Source of the DNA: Pseudomonas triticicola
GTDB taxonomy: Bacteria; Pseudomonadota; Gammaproteobacteria; Pseudomonadales; Pseudomonadaceae
DNA: 64,000 nt
Direction: 5' to 3'
Assembly (NCBI RefSeq): GCF_019145375.1
Contig: NZ_JAHSTX010000001.1
Coordinates: 4,489,501-4,553,500 of the forward strand
Part shown: one piece after another, positions 19,511-28,614 of the stretch
Layout of the letters: every line of letters begins with the position of its first letter
Numbering within the stretch: position 1 is the first letter of the stretch
Position numbers and translations under genes: made by a program
Notes under the pieces: model-generated
What the model was told of the DNA's origin: nothing
What the model saw: only the letters and a program-made list of their open reading frames with translations
Databases searched by the model: none

Positions 19511-20818
19511 ATGACCATGAAAACTTTCGTTATCGCCACCCTGGCGCTGCTTGGCAGCGCCCCTATCCATGCGGCTGAAGTTGATCAAGCCTTGATCAAA
19601 AAAGGCGAATACCTTGCCCGCGCCGGCGACTGCGTGGCCTGCCACACGGCCAAGGGCGGCAAGCCGTTCGCCGGCGGCCTGCCGATGGAGACGCCGATCG
19701 GCACGATCTACTCGACCAACATCACCCCGGATAAAACCGGCCTCGGTGATTACAGCTTCGAGGACTTCGATCAGGCCGTGCGCCACGGCGTGGCCAAAAA
19801 CGGCAGCACGTTGTATCCGGCGATGCCTTATCCGTCCTACGCGCGGGTCAACCAGGCCGACATGCAAGCGCTGTATGCGTATTTCATGCACGGCGTCGAA
19901 CCGGTGGCGCAGGAGAACAAGGCCAGCGACATTCCGTGGCCGTTGAGCATGCGCTGGCCGCTGATGGGCTGGCGCTGGCTGTTCGCACCGAAGGTCGAGG
20001 ATTACCAGGCCACGTCGGCCGATCCGGTGATCGATCGCGGGGCATATCTGGTCGAAGGCCTCGGCCACTGCGGCGCCTGTCACACCCCGCGCGCGCTGAC
20101 CATGCAGGAAAACTCCCTGAGCGCGGCGGACGGCAGCGAATTCCTCGCCGGCAGTGCACCGCTGGAAGGCTGGATCGCCAAGAGCCTGCGCGGCGATCAC
20201 AAGGATGGCCTCGGCAGCTGGAGCGAAGAACAACTGGTGCAGTTCCTCAAGACCGGGCGCAGTGATCGCAGCGCAGTGTTCGGCGGCATGAGCGATGTGG
20301 TCACCCACAGCATGCAGTACATGAGCGACGCCGACCTCACCGCGATTGCCCGCTATCTCAAATCACTGCCGGCCAATGACCCGGCGGATCAGCCGCATCA
20401 GTACGACGAGAAAGTAGCCAAAGCGCTGTGGAACGGTGACGACAGCCAACGCGGCGCGTCGGTGTACATCGACAACTGCGCGGCCTGCCACCGCACCGAT
20501 GGCCATGGCTACACCCGGGTGTTCCCGGCGCTGGCGGGCAATCCGGTGCTGCAAACCGACGATCCGACCTCGCTCATCCACATCGTGCTCAAGGGCGGGA
20601 CATTGCCGGCAACACACACCGCGCCATCGACCTTCACCATGCCCGGTTTCGCCTGGCGCCTGTCGGATCAGGAAGTCGCGGATGTGGTGAGCTTCATTCG
20701 TGGCAGCTGGGGCAACAAGGGCGCACCGGTGAAGGCTGCCGATGTTGCCGAGTTGCGCACGGAGGATATGAAGCAGACCTCTGGCGACGATCTGGGCCAA
20801 GTGACGCAACACAACTGA
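19511..20818 (+). CDS. Tri-haem cytochrome c subunit of the dehydrogenase
   Basis: The 435-residue protein has a Sec signal (ending IHA|AEVDQ) and three CxxCH sites: CVACH (from residue 41), CGACH in the middle, and CAACH in the C-terminal third. Each is followed by a distal Met region such as MPYPSYARV. This three-haem arrangement is that of the membrane-associated cytochrome subunits of gluconate, alcohol and aldehyde dehydrogenases, which hand electrons to ubiquinone. It is the last gene of the operon, starting 6 nt after the flavoprotein stop. Confidence 0.92.
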   Translation: MTMKTFVIATLALLGSAPIHAAEVDQALIKKGEYLARAGDCVACHTAKGGKPFAGGLPMETPIGTIYSTNITPDKTGLGDYSFEDFDQAVRHGVAKNGSTLYPAMPYPSYARVNQADMQALYAYFMHGVEPVAQENKASDIPWPLSMRWPLMGWRWLFAPKVEDYQATSADPVIDRGAYLVEGLGHCGACHTPRALTMQENSLSAADGSEFLAGSAPLEGWIAKSLRGDHKDGLGSWSEEQLVQFLKTGRSDRSAVFGGMSDVVTHSMQYMSDADLTAIARYLKSLPANDPADQPHQYDEKVAKALWNGDDSQRGASVYIDNCAACHRTDGHGYTRVFPALAGNPVLQTDDPTSLIHIVLKGGTLPATHTAPSTFTMPGFAWRLSDQEVADVVSFIRGSWGNKGAPVKAADVAELRTEDMKQTSGDDLGQVTQHN

Positions 20819-20859
20819 CCACTCGCCCGACGGCACTAGCCAGATGAGGATCGCCCCGA

Positions 20860-20879
20860 TACTGTGCGCATATACAGTA
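20860..20879 (+). promoter_or_regulatory. LexA (SOS) box
   Basis: TACTGTGCGCATATACAGTA matches the gammaproteobacterial LexA operator: CTGT-N8-ACAG with TA flanks on both sides. The outer bases extend the palindrome to 20859-20880. It lies 14 bp before the start codon of the radical SAM gene, where bound LexA would block transcription. Confidence 0.88.
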
Positions 20880-20893
20880 TCAGGGGCGTTTTC

Positions 20894-21952
20894 ATGTCTA
20901 CTCCATTGCCACCTCGCGGTCGCGGCACCGCAACCAACCCGCACAACCGCTTTGCGCCGAATCGTTCGGTGGCCGAGGACGATGGCTGGTATCAGGAAGT
21001 GCCAGAGACGCAAAACACCGAAGTGATCATCGAGAAGGCCAAATCGATCGTCAGCCGCAACACCTCGCCGGATCTGCCCTTCGACCGTTCGATAAATCCC
21101 TATCGCGGGTGCGAACACGGCTGTATCTATTGCTACGCACGGCCCAGCCACGCCTATTGGGACATGTCGCCGGGCCTGGATTTCGAAACCCGGCTGATTG
21201 CCAAGACCAATGCCGCCCAGGTCCTCGAGGAACAGCTGAGCAAACCCGGCTATCAATGTGCGCCGATCAATCTCGGCTCCAATACCGACCCGTATCAGCC
21301 CATCGAGCGCGAACACAAGATCACCCGTCAGACCCTGGAAGTGCTGCTGCGCTATCGCCACCCGGTGACCATCGTCACCAAAGGTTCGCTGATTCTGCGC
21401 GATCTCGATTTGCTCACGGAGCTGGCGCAGCAACGGCTGGTGGCGGTGATGATCAGCCTGACCACGCTGGATGATGAACTCAAACGCATCCTCGAACCCC
21501 GCGCCGCTGCGCCCAAGGCACGCCTGCGTGCGATCCGGGTGATGCGTGAAGCAGGGATTCCGGTCGGCGTGCTGTGTTCGCCAATGATTCCGATGATCAA
21601 TGACAGTGAAATCGAAAGCCTGCTGACCGAGGCCCACGCTGCCGGTGCGCAAAGCGCTGCCTACATGATGCTGCGCCTGCCGCTGGAAGTCGCGCCGCTG
21701 TTCGAGGAGTGGTTGCAGGCGCACTATCCGCAACGTGCCGCCCATGTGCTGAGCCTGATCCGCCAGAGTCGCGGCGGCGAACTCTACGACAGCCGTTTCG
21801 GTGCGCGGATGCGCGGCGAAGGACCGTTTGCCGACCTGCTCGCACAAAGATTTGCCAAGGCCATCAAAAAGCTTGGCCTGAACAAACGCGAGGGCTATAA
21901 CCTCGACTGCGCGGCCTTCTGTCCGCCGGGTCGCCAGATGTCGTTGATTTAG
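20894..21952 (+). CDS. PA0069-family radical SAM protein (SplB-like), SOS-controlled
   Basis: The 352-residue radical SAM enzyme has the cluster motif CEHGCIYC (Cys73, 77, 80), a CX3CX2C spacing. Other blocks are NPYRGCEHG, NLGSNTDPYQPIE, TIVTKGSLILRDLDLL and GVLCSPMIPMIND. The spacing and downstream blocks place it in the PA0069/Rv2578c group, distantly related to spore photoproduct lyase. The reaction is unknown, and the LexA box suggests a DNA-damage role. The start at MSTPLPPRGRG (20894) follows AGGGG, and the upstream in-frame ATG lies inside the LexA box. Confidence 0.88.
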   Translation: MSTPLPPRGRGTATNPHNRFAPNRSVAEDDGWYQEVPETQNTEVIIEKAKSIVSRNTSPDLPFDRSINPYRGCEHGCIYCYARPSHAYWDMSPGLDFETRLIAKTNAAQVLEEQLSKPGYQCAPINLGSNTDPYQPIEREHKITRQTLEVLLRYRHPVTIVTKGSLILRDLDLLTELAQQRLVAVMISLTTLDDELKRILEPRAAAPKARLRAIRVMREAGIPVGVLCSPMIPMINDSEIESLLTEAHAAGAQSAAYMMLRLPLEVAPLFEEWLQAHYPQRAAHVLSLIRQSRGGELYDSRFGARMRGEGPFADLLAQRFAKAIKKLGLNKREGYNLDCAAFCPPGRQMSLI

Positions 21953-22189
21953 CGACAATTGGCTTTGGGTTGACGGGTTGGAATCCTTCCGCCGAAACAC
22001 GCCGGTCACGTTTTTTGTGACCTGGAACACACGTTCTAGAGCGTTTGATTCAGTTTCAGTTAAGTTTCGGCGGCTACCTTGTTCATCGAGTGACTGACGG
22101 GTCGGGATGACCCGGATGGTTTAAACAGCCACTGGCTTCATACCGGAATACCGGGGAAGACTCCCTGAATCCGCACAAGAGGATGAATC
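21953..22189. other. Intergenic region before the carbonic anhydrase gene with two inverted repeats
   Basis: GGTCAC-N7-GTGACC (22004-22022, T-rich loop) and GGGTC-N5-GACCC (22099-22113) are possible operators or RNA hairpins. No small gene is evident. Confidence 0.4.
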
Positions 22190-22918
22190 ATGAGTGACAA
22201 GGATAAACAGTCGTTGGCTGCCTCGGCGCAAAGCCCTGAAGCACAATCCGCCGATGCAGCACTGCGACAGATCGTTGATGGCTTTTTACGCTTTCACCAT
22301 GACGTTTTTCCGCAGCAGGAAGAACTGTTCAAGAAGCTCGCCACCGCTCAGGCGCCCAAGGCGATGTTCATCACCTGCGCCGACTCGCGCATCGTTCCCG
22401 AGCTGATCACCCAGAGCTCACCGGGCGATCTGTTCGTTACCCGTAACGTCGGCAACGTAGTGCCGCCCTACGGTCAGATGAACGGCGGCGTCTCCACCGC
22501 GATCGAATACGCGGTACTGGCGCTGGGCGTGCAACACATCATCATTTGCGGCCACTCCGATTGCGGCGCCATGCGCGCGGTACTCAACCCCGACAGCCTG
22601 GAAAAAATGCCGACGGTCAAAGCCTGGCTGCGCCATGCTGAAGTCGCGAAAACCATGGTGCACGACAACTGCAACTGCACCGACGAAAAAGACAGCATGC
22701 CGATCCTCACCGAGGAAAACGTCATCGCCCAACTGCAGCACTTGCGTACCCATCCTTCGGTAGCCTCGCGCATGGCGAACGGTCATCTGTTCATCCATGG
22801 CTGGGTCTACAACATCGAAACCAGCGAAATCAAAGCTTACGACGCGGACCAGGGTCGTTTCCTGCCTCTCGACGGCAGCCATCCGATTCCTGTGGCGACG
22901 CCCAAAGCGCGCTTCTAA
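22190..22918 (+). CDS. Beta-class carbonic anhydrase
   Basis: The 242-residue enzyme interconverts CO2 and bicarbonate. Zinc ligands and the catalytic dyad are visible in ITCADSRIVPE (Cys, Asp, Arg) and ICGHSDCGAMRA (His, Cys). RNVGNVVPPYG and the Gly-rich dimer region GGVSTAIEYAV are also typical. The N-terminal extension of about 25 polar residues is typical of the pseudomonad form. It is followed 90 bp later by a SulP transporter in the same orientation. Confidence 0.95.
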   Translation: MSDKDKQSLAASAQSPEAQSADAALRQIVDGFLRFHHDVFPQQEELFKKLATAQAPKAMFITCADSRIVPELITQSSPGDLFVTRNVGNVVPPYGQMNGGVSTAIEYAVLALGVQHIIICGHSDCGAMRAVLNPDSLEKMPTVKAWLRHAEVAKTMVHDNCNCTDEKDSMPILTEENVIAQLQHLRTHPSVASRMANGHLFIHGWVYNIETSEIKAYDADQGRFLPLDGSHPIPVATPKARF

Positions 22919-23008
22919 ATCTTCCCAACAATCTGTGTGGTATGACGCCGGCCGCTGATTCAGCGGTCCGGCCTCGCCACGCCTGAAGAAAACTTCGGGA
23001 GAATCGCC

Positions 23009-24535
23009 ATGCGTGCGGCTCAATTGAAAGCTGTGTTGCCACGGGAGCTGCTCGCCTCCGTGGTTGTGTTTCTGGTCGCCCTGCCGCTGTGCATGGGCAT
23101 CGCGATTGCCTCAGGGCTGCCGCCGGCCAAGGGTCTGATCACCGGCATCATCGGCGGTCTGGTGGTCGGTTGGCTGGCGGGCTCGCCGTTGCAGGTCAGC
23201 GGTCCGGCGGCGGGTCTGGCGGTGCTGGTTTTCGAACTGGTCCGCCAGCATGGCGTCGAGATGCTCGGGCCGATCCTGCTGCTCGCCGGTTTTCTGCAAC
23301 TGGTCGCCGGGCGCCTGAAGCTCGGCTGCTGGTTCCGGGTGACGGCGCCAGCGGTTGTGTACGGAATGCTCGCGGGCATTGGCGTGTTGATTGTGCTCTC
23401 ACAAATCCACGTGATGCTCGATGCCAAGCCGCAACCGTCAGGTCTGGACAACCTCACGGCGTTCCCGGGGGCCGTGGCGCAAGCCTTGCCATCGTTCGGC
23501 TGGCAAGCGGGTCTGCTCGGCTTGTCGACGATTGCGGTGATGTGGCTGTGGGAAAAATTCCGTCCGCATTCGCTGCGCTTCATTCCCGGCGCATTGCTCG
23601 GTGTGGGTCTGGCGACGGTGGCGAGCCTGATGCTGGCGTTGCAGGTCAAGCGCGTCGAGGTACCGGCGAATCTGGCCGAGGCGATCGATTGGCTCAAGCC
23701 GGCCGACCTGATGAGCCTGGCCGACCCGACGCTGCTGATTGCCGCGTTCGCCGTGGCGTTTATCGCCAGTGCCGAAACCCTGCTGTCCGCTGCGGCGGTG
23801 GATCGCATGCACAGCGGCGTGCGTTCGGACTTCGACCGTGAACTGTCGGCGCAAGGTGTCGGCAACATGCTCTGCGGTCTGGTCGGCGCGCTGCCGATGA
23901 CCGGGGTGATCGTGCGCAGTTCGGCCAACGTTCAGGCCGGTGCGACCACACGCTACTCGACGATCTTCCATGGCCTGTGGCTGCTCGCGTTCGTGCTGTT
24001 GCTGTCGAGCGTGCTGCAAAGCATTCCGGTGGCGAGCCTGGCGGGGGTGCTGGTGTACACCGGTTTCAAACTGGTCGACCTGAAAGCTTTCCGTGGTCTG
24101 GGTCGGTACGGGCGGATGCCGATGTTCACCTACGCCGCGACGGCGCTGGCGATCATTTTTACTGACCTGCTCACCGGTGTGCTGATCGGTTTCGGCCTGA
24201 CCATGTTGAAACTGGCATTCAAGGCTTCGCGCCTGAAAATCAGCCTGATCGACCTGCCGCAGGACGGCGAAATGGAATTGCGTCTGGTCGGCGCGGCGAC
24301 GTTCCTCAAAGTACCAGCGCTGACTCAAGTGCTGGGCAGCATTCCCCACGGCACGACGGTGCATGTACCGCTGAACAACCTGAGCTACATCGACCATTCG
24401 TGTCTCGAGTTGCTTGAGGAATGGGGCCGGGCGAATGCGGCGAAGGGGTCGAAGCTGTTGATCGAATCGCGTGGGTTGAAGCGACGGCTTGAGGGGCGGG
24501 TTCGGACCAATACCGGGATTGGTGCGGCTGGCTAG
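23009..24535 (+). CDS. SulP-family anion transporter
   Basis: The 508-residue inner-membrane protein has about 12 hydrophobic segments and a short C-terminal STAS-like region (TTVHVPLNNLSYIDHSCLELL). The SulP signature lies early (GIAIASGLPPAKGLITGIIGG, SGPAAGLAVLVFELV). The SulP family moves sulfate, bicarbonate or dicarboxylates. Pairing with a carbonic anhydrase suggests bicarbonate, but this is inference. Start after GGGAG. Confidence 0.9.
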   Translation: MRAAQLKAVLPRELLASVVVFLVALPLCMGIAIASGLPPAKGLITGIIGGLVVGWLAGSPLQVSGPAAGLAVLVFELVRQHGVEMLGPILLLAGFLQLVAGRLKLGCWFRVTAPAVVYGMLAGIGVLIVLSQIHVMLDAKPQPSGLDNLTAFPGAVAQALPSFGWQAGLLGLSTIAVMWLWEKFRPHSLRFIPGALLGVGLATVASLMLALQVKRVEVPANLAEAIDWLKPADLMSLADPTLLIAAFAVAFIASAETLLSAAAVDRMHSGVRSDFDRELSAQGVGNMLCGLVGALPMTGVIVRSSANVQAGATTRYSTIFHGLWLLAFVLLLSSVLQSIPVASLAGVLVYTGFKLVDLKAFRGLGRYGRMPMFTYAATALAIIFTDLLTGVLIGFGLTMLKLAFKASRLKISLIDLPQDGEMELRLVGAATFLKVPALTQVLGSIPHGTTVHVPLNNLSYIDHSCLELLEEWGRANAAKGSKLLIESRGLKRRLEGRVRTNTGIGAAG

Positions 24536-24560
24536 ATCTTCCTGCCTGAGCACAAACCCT

Positions 24561-24649
24561 GTGGGAGCGAGCTTGCTCGCGAAAGCGGTGGACCAGTCAA
24601 CCGTGATGTTGAATGACACATTGCATTCGCGAGCAAGCTCGCTCCCACA
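24561..24649. repeat. REP palindrome pair
   Basis: GTGGGAGCGAGCTTGCTCGC (24561) and the inverted copy TTCGCGAGCAAGCTCGCTCC (24626-24649) lie between the convergent SulP and following genes. Confidence 0.92.
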
Positions 24650-24670
24650 TTGGAATGAGGTGTTTGAGGG

Positions 24671-25321
24671 TTATGCAGCAGGCTGGTCGAGTTCCAGACC
24701 CACACCCAACCGGCGGCTCATGCACGGCCACCGTTTCCACGCCGCGCCAGTGTCCGGGCTGCTGAGTTTTTCGCGATAGGCTTCGACCGACTCCAAAGCA
24801 AAACTCTCTTCGTTGAGCATCTCGTCGATCGCGTGATGCACCGCTTCATCCAGTTGGTTGGCAAATTCCTCACCGATCAATTGATGAGCAATCAGGTTGG
24901 CGACCGTCATGTCCAAGGGGATCAATGGCTGGCCGAAATGCTTGATGTACAGGTCGTTGACCTCTTCGACAAAGCGGTGTGCCAGATAGGCTTCGTCGAG
25001 CAGGCTGTCCAGGCCGACATGTCCGGCCATGATCGCCGGCGGCTGGAGGAAATACTGCTCGGCGATTTTCAGCACCGGTTTGATCTGCGATTCGATTCCC
25101 GCTTCCCTGGCGACTTCATTGGCTGCATCCAGCAGGTCCGGTACTTCATCGATGTAGGCGGCGACAAAACGCGTCAGCACGCCCTGGGCGTCGGCTTCCG
25201 GCAACTGGATCGCCGGGTGCAGGTGAGGCAGCTTGCTTTCCAGCTGACGGGTCAGCAGGCCGGTGTCTTTTTCGTGCTGTTGGGCTTTTTGGATCTGCTC
25301 GCGCAATGCGGCGGTGTTCAT
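24671..25321 (-). CDS. Conserved hypothetical protein divergent from the cox cluster
   Basis: The 216-residue soluble protein is mostly helical and acidic, with no signal peptide or membrane segment. Stretches such as LPHLHPAIQLPEADA, YIDEVPDLLDAANEVA and HVGLDSLLDEAYLAHRF are not part of any domain I know. A gene of this type sits beside coxB in other pseudomonads, from memory. The start MNTAALREQIQ (25321) follows GGAG. Its role is unknown and a link to the oxidase is only positional. Confidence 0.78.
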   Translation of the reverse strand: MNTAALREQIQKAQQHEKDTGLLTRQLESKLPHLHPAIQLPEADAQGVLTRFVAAYIDEVPDLLDAANEVAREAGIESQIKPVLKIAEQYFLQPPAIMAGHVGLDSLLDEAYLAHRFVEEVNDLYIKHFGQPLIPLDMTVANLIAHQLIGEEFANQLDEAVHHAIDEMLNEESFALESVEAYREKLSSPDTGAAWKRWPCMSRRLGVGLELDQPAA

Positions 25322-25515
25322 GAAAACTCCAGGAAACAAGGCAATGAAATAGGGAAGACATAACTTAGCTGGCTTACGAAAAACGCTAAGACGCATTTGT
25401 CATAATTATTTCATCCTTGATGCAGCTGCGTTATATCCATTCGCCACCACTCGTCTGCATCCTTCTCCATTCGGGCACTTGAACGCAAGCCCCGGGTGTT
25501 TCAGCTCATTTACGT

Positions 25516-25549
25516 GCCCGGGTTGCAATTCCCGGGCGCTGTCTATACT
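25516..25549 (+). promoter_or_regulatory. Candidate coxB promoter: inverted repeat plus RpoS-type -10
   Basis: CTATACT (25543-25549) equals the extended -10 favoured by sigma S. GCCCGGG-N8-CCCGGGC (25516-25537) sits exactly over the -35 area and may be an operator. It leaves a leader of about 135 nt before coxB. The rest of 25322-25691 shows no gene. Confidence 0.55.
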
Positions 25550-25691
25550 CGCCAATGAATGGAGTTAGCTGATGACGCCCGACTGCACCTGCAGCAAGGC
25601 CCGGCGATTCAAGTTCGTAGTCTGATGCAGCCGCTCCCTTGCCGCAGGCGATACGCCGGCGGGATAACAAGAACGATAAGGGGAACCCGCA

Positions 25692-26819
25692 ATGATGCGA
25701 CATCCACATGTCTGGATGGGCCTCCTGTTGTGGTCGATTTTCAGCCCGGCCAACGCGGCATGGACTGTGAATATGGCGCCTGGAGCGACTGAAATCAGTC
25801 ACGCAGTATTCGACCTGCACATGACCATTTTCTGGATCTGTGTGGTGATCGGGATCATCGTCTTCGGCGCCATGTTCTGGTCGATGATGGTGCACCGCCG
25901 CTCCACCGGCCAGGTCGCGGCCAAATTCCACGAAAGCACCGGCGTCGAAATCATGTGGACCATCGTGCCGCTGCTGATCCTGGTGGCCATGGCCGTCCCC
26001 GCCACCGCGACGCTGATCAAGATGTACGACACCAGCGAGCCGGACATCGATATCCAGATCACCGGTTATCAGTGGAAGTGGCATTACAAATACCTGGGCC
26101 AGGACGTCGAGTTCTTCAGCAACCTGGCCACCCCCGCCGAGCAGATCCACAACAAGGAAGCCAAGGGCGAGCACTACCTGCTCGAAGTCGACAAGCCGCT
26201 GGTGCTGCCGATCGGCGCCAAGGTGCGCTTTCTGGTGACCTCGGCTGACGTCATTCACTCATGGTGGGTGCCGGCATTTGCGGTCAAGCGCGATGCGATT
26301 CCCGGGTTCGTCAATGAGGCCTGGACGCGCATCGACAAACCCGGCCTCTACCGTGGCCAGTGCGCCGAATTGTGCGGCAAGGACCATGGCTTCATGCCGA
26401 TCGTGGTCGAGGTCAAGGAGCAGGCCGACTACGAAAAATGGCTCGCCGAGCGCAAGGCCGAGGCCGCGCAGCTCAAAGAACTGACCAGCAAGGAATGGAC
26501 CCTCGACGAGCTCAAGGAGCGCGGCGACAAGGTTTACCACACCACTTGCGTGGCCTGTCACCAGGCCGAAGGCCAGGGCCTGCCGCCGATGTTCCCGGCA
26601 CTCAAGGGCTCGAAAATCGCCACCGGGCCGATCAAGGATCACCTGGGCATTGTCTTCCACGGCAAACCCGGCACCGCCATGGCGGCGTTCGGCAAACAGC
26701 TGTCGGAAGTCGATATCGCAGCGGTCGTGACTTACGAACGTAACGCCTGGGGCAACAACAAGGGCGACATGGTCACGCCAAAAGAAGTGCTGGAGCTGAA
26801 ACAGGCGGAAAGCAAATGA
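25692..26819 (+). CDS. coxB: Cytochrome c oxidase subunit II with fused cytochrome c domain
   Basis: The 375-residue protein has a signal peptide and two membrane helices (residues about 40-65 and 85-105). The cupredoxin domain has CuA ligands (HSWWVPAF... and CAELCGKDHGFM), and a C-terminal cytochrome c domain has CVACH. The fused haem makes this a caa3-type subunit II. It accepts electrons from soluble cytochrome c in the periplasm. It is the first gene of coxB-coxA-ctaG-coxC. Confidence 0.96.
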   Translation: MMRHPHVWMGLLLWSIFSPANAAWTVNMAPGATEISHAVFDLHMTIFWICVVIGIIVFGAMFWSMMVHRRSTGQVAAKFHESTGVEIMWTIVPLLILVAMAVPATATLIKMYDTSEPDIDIQITGYQWKWHYKYLGQDVEFFSNLATPAEQIHNKEAKGEHYLLEVDKPLVLPIGAKVRFLVTSADVIHSWWVPAFAVKRDAIPGFVNEAWTRIDKPGLYRGQCAELCGKDHGFMPIVVEVKEQADYEKWLAERKAEAAQLKELTSKEWTLDELKERGDKVYHTTCVACHQAEGQGLPPMFPALKGSKIATGPIKDHLGIVFHGKPGTAMAAFGKQLSEVDIAAVVTYERNAWGNNKGDMVTPKEVLELKQAESK

Positions 26820-26901
26820 GCCGGTCAATTGCGTATTCAGTGAACCGGTCGGGGCAGCGCGCCTTGGCCTGCCCCGTCCACTTTCGTGAAGGAGACCGGC
26901 C

Positions 26902-28488
26902 ATGAGCGCTGTCATCGATGACCACGGTCACGCCGACCACGCCCACGGCCCCGCCAAAGGCCTGATGCGCTGGGTGCTGACCACCAACCACAAGGACATC
27001 GGCACGCTGTACCTGTGGTTTGCCTTCTGCATGTTCCTGCTCGGCGGCTCGTTCGCCATGGTCATTCGCGCCGAGCTGTTCCAGCCCGGCCTGCAGATCG
27101 TGCAGCCGGAATTCTTCAACCAGATGACCACCATGCACGGTCTGGTCATGGTGTTCGGTGCGGTGATGCCGGCATTCGTCGGTCTCGCCAACTGGATGAT
27201 TCCGCTGATGGTCGGCGCGCCGGACATGGCCCTGCCCCGGATGAACAACTTCAGTTTCTGGCTGTTGCCGGCGGCGTTTCTGCTGCTGGTCTCGACGCTG
27301 TTCACCCCGGGTGGCGGGCCGAATTTCGGCTGGACCTTCTACGCGCCGCTGTCGACGACCTACGCACCGGAGAGCGTGACGTTCTTCATCTTCGCCATCC
27401 ACTTGATGGGCATCAGTTCGATCATGGGCGCGATCAACGTGGTCGCGACCATCCTCAACCTGCGCGCGCCCGGCATGACCCTGATGAAAATGCCGCTGTT
27501 CGTCTGGACCTGGCTGATCACCGCGTTTCTGCTGATCGCAGTGATGCCGGTGCTCGCCGGCTGCGTGACGATGATGCTCATGGACATCCACTTCGGCACC
27601 AGTTTCTTCAGCGCTGCCGGCGGCGGTGACCCGGTGCTGTTCCAGCATGTGTTCTGGTTCTTCGGCCACCCCGAGGTGTACATCATGATCCTGCCGGCGT
27701 TCGGCGCGGTCAGCCAGATCATCCCGACCTTCGCGCGCAAGCCACTGTTCGGCTACACCTCGATGGTCTACGCCACGGCGAGCATCGCGTTCCTGTCGTT
27801 CATCGTCTGGGCGCACCACATGTTCGTGGTCGGCATCCCGCTGGTGGGCGAGCTGTTCTTCATGTACGCGACCATGCTGATCGCCGTGCCAACCGGGGTG
27901 AAGGTATTCAACTGGGCCAGCACCATGTGGCAAGGCTCGATGACCTTCGAGACGCCGATGCTGTTTGCCGTGGCGTTCGTCATCCTGTTCTCCATTGGCG
28001 GTTTCTCCGGGCTGATGCTGGCGATCGCCCCGGCGGACTTCCAGTATCAGGACACTTACTTCGTGGTCGCGCACTTTCACTACGTGCTGGTGCCCGGGGC
28101 GATCTTCGGCATCTTCGCCTCGGCCTATTACTGGCTGCCGAAGTGGACCGGGCACATGTACGACGAAACTCTCGGCAAGCTGCATTTCTGGCTGTCGTTC
28201 GTCGGCATGAACCTGACCTTCTTCCCGATGCACTTCGTCGGTCTTGCGGGGATGCCGCGACGGATTCCGGACTACAACTTGCAGTTCGCCGATTTCAACA
28301 TGGTCTCGTCGATCGGCGCATTCATGTTCGGCGCTACGCAGATCTTCTTCCTGTTCATCGTCATCAAGACCATTCGAGGCGGCGCACCGGCCCCGGCGAA
28401 ACCGTGGGACGGCGCCGAAGGGCTGGAGTGGAGCGTGCCGTCGCCAGCGCCGTATCACACCTTCACCACGCCGCCGGAAGTGAAATGA
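26902..28488 (+). CDS. coxA: Cytochrome c oxidase subunit I
   Basis: The 528-residue haem-copper oxidase core has 12 membrane helices. Haem a and a3 ligands and CuB ligands are visible: TMHGLVMVFGAVMP, FGHPEVYIMILPAFG (His and cross-linked Tyr), WAHHMF, and VAHFHYVLVPGA. The HPEVYIM glutamate marks an A-type proton pathway. It reduces oxygen to water at the inner membrane. Confidence 0.97.
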   Translation: MSAVIDDHGHADHAHGPAKGLMRWVLTTNHKDIGTLYLWFAFCMFLLGGSFAMVIRAELFQPGLQIVQPEFFNQMTTMHGLVMVFGAVMPAFVGLANWMIPLMVGAPDMALPRMNNFSFWLLPAAFLLLVSTLFTPGGGPNFGWTFYAPLSTTYAPESVTFFIFAIHLMGISSIMGAINVVATILNLRAPGMTLMKMPLFVWTWLITAFLLIAVMPVLAGCVTMMLMDIHFGTSFFSAAGGGDPVLFQHVFWFFGHPEVYIMILPAFGAVSQIIPTFARKPLFGYTSMVYATASIAFLSFIVWAHHMFVVGIPLVGELFFMYATMLIAVPTGVKVFNWASTMWQGSMTFETPMLFAVAFVILFSIGGFSGLMLAIAPADFQYQDTYFVVAHFHYVLVPGAIFGIFASAYYWLPKWTGHMYDETLGKLHFWLSFVGMNLTFFPMHFVGLAGMPRRIPDYNLQFADFNMVSSIGAFMFGATQIFFLFIVIKTIRGGAPAPAKPWDGAEGLEWSVPSPAPYHTFTTPPEVK

Positions 28489-28502
28489 ACATGGAGTTCT
28501 TT

Positions 28503-28590
28503 GTGGGAGCGAGCCTGCTCGCGAAGAACGCTGACGCGGTGTGTCTAAAGCACCGCGGCGTCTGCTTCGCGAGCAGGCTCGCTCCCACAG
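28503..28590. repeat. REP palindrome pair inside the cox operon
   Basis: GTGGGAGCGAGCCTGCTCGC (28503) and the inverse TTCGCGAGCAGGCTCGCTCC (28566-28590) lie between coxA and ctaG. They begin 15 bp after the coxA stop and end 24 bp before the ctaG start. Confidence 0.92.
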
Positions 28591-28614
28591 GGGTTCATGT
28601 GGAGGCTGAAAATC

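Noticed and set aside
17408..20308. 966-codon minus-strand open frame across the dehydrogenase operon
   Set aside because: It runs antisense to two genes with clear FAD and haem motifs and shows shadow composition and no recognisable domain.
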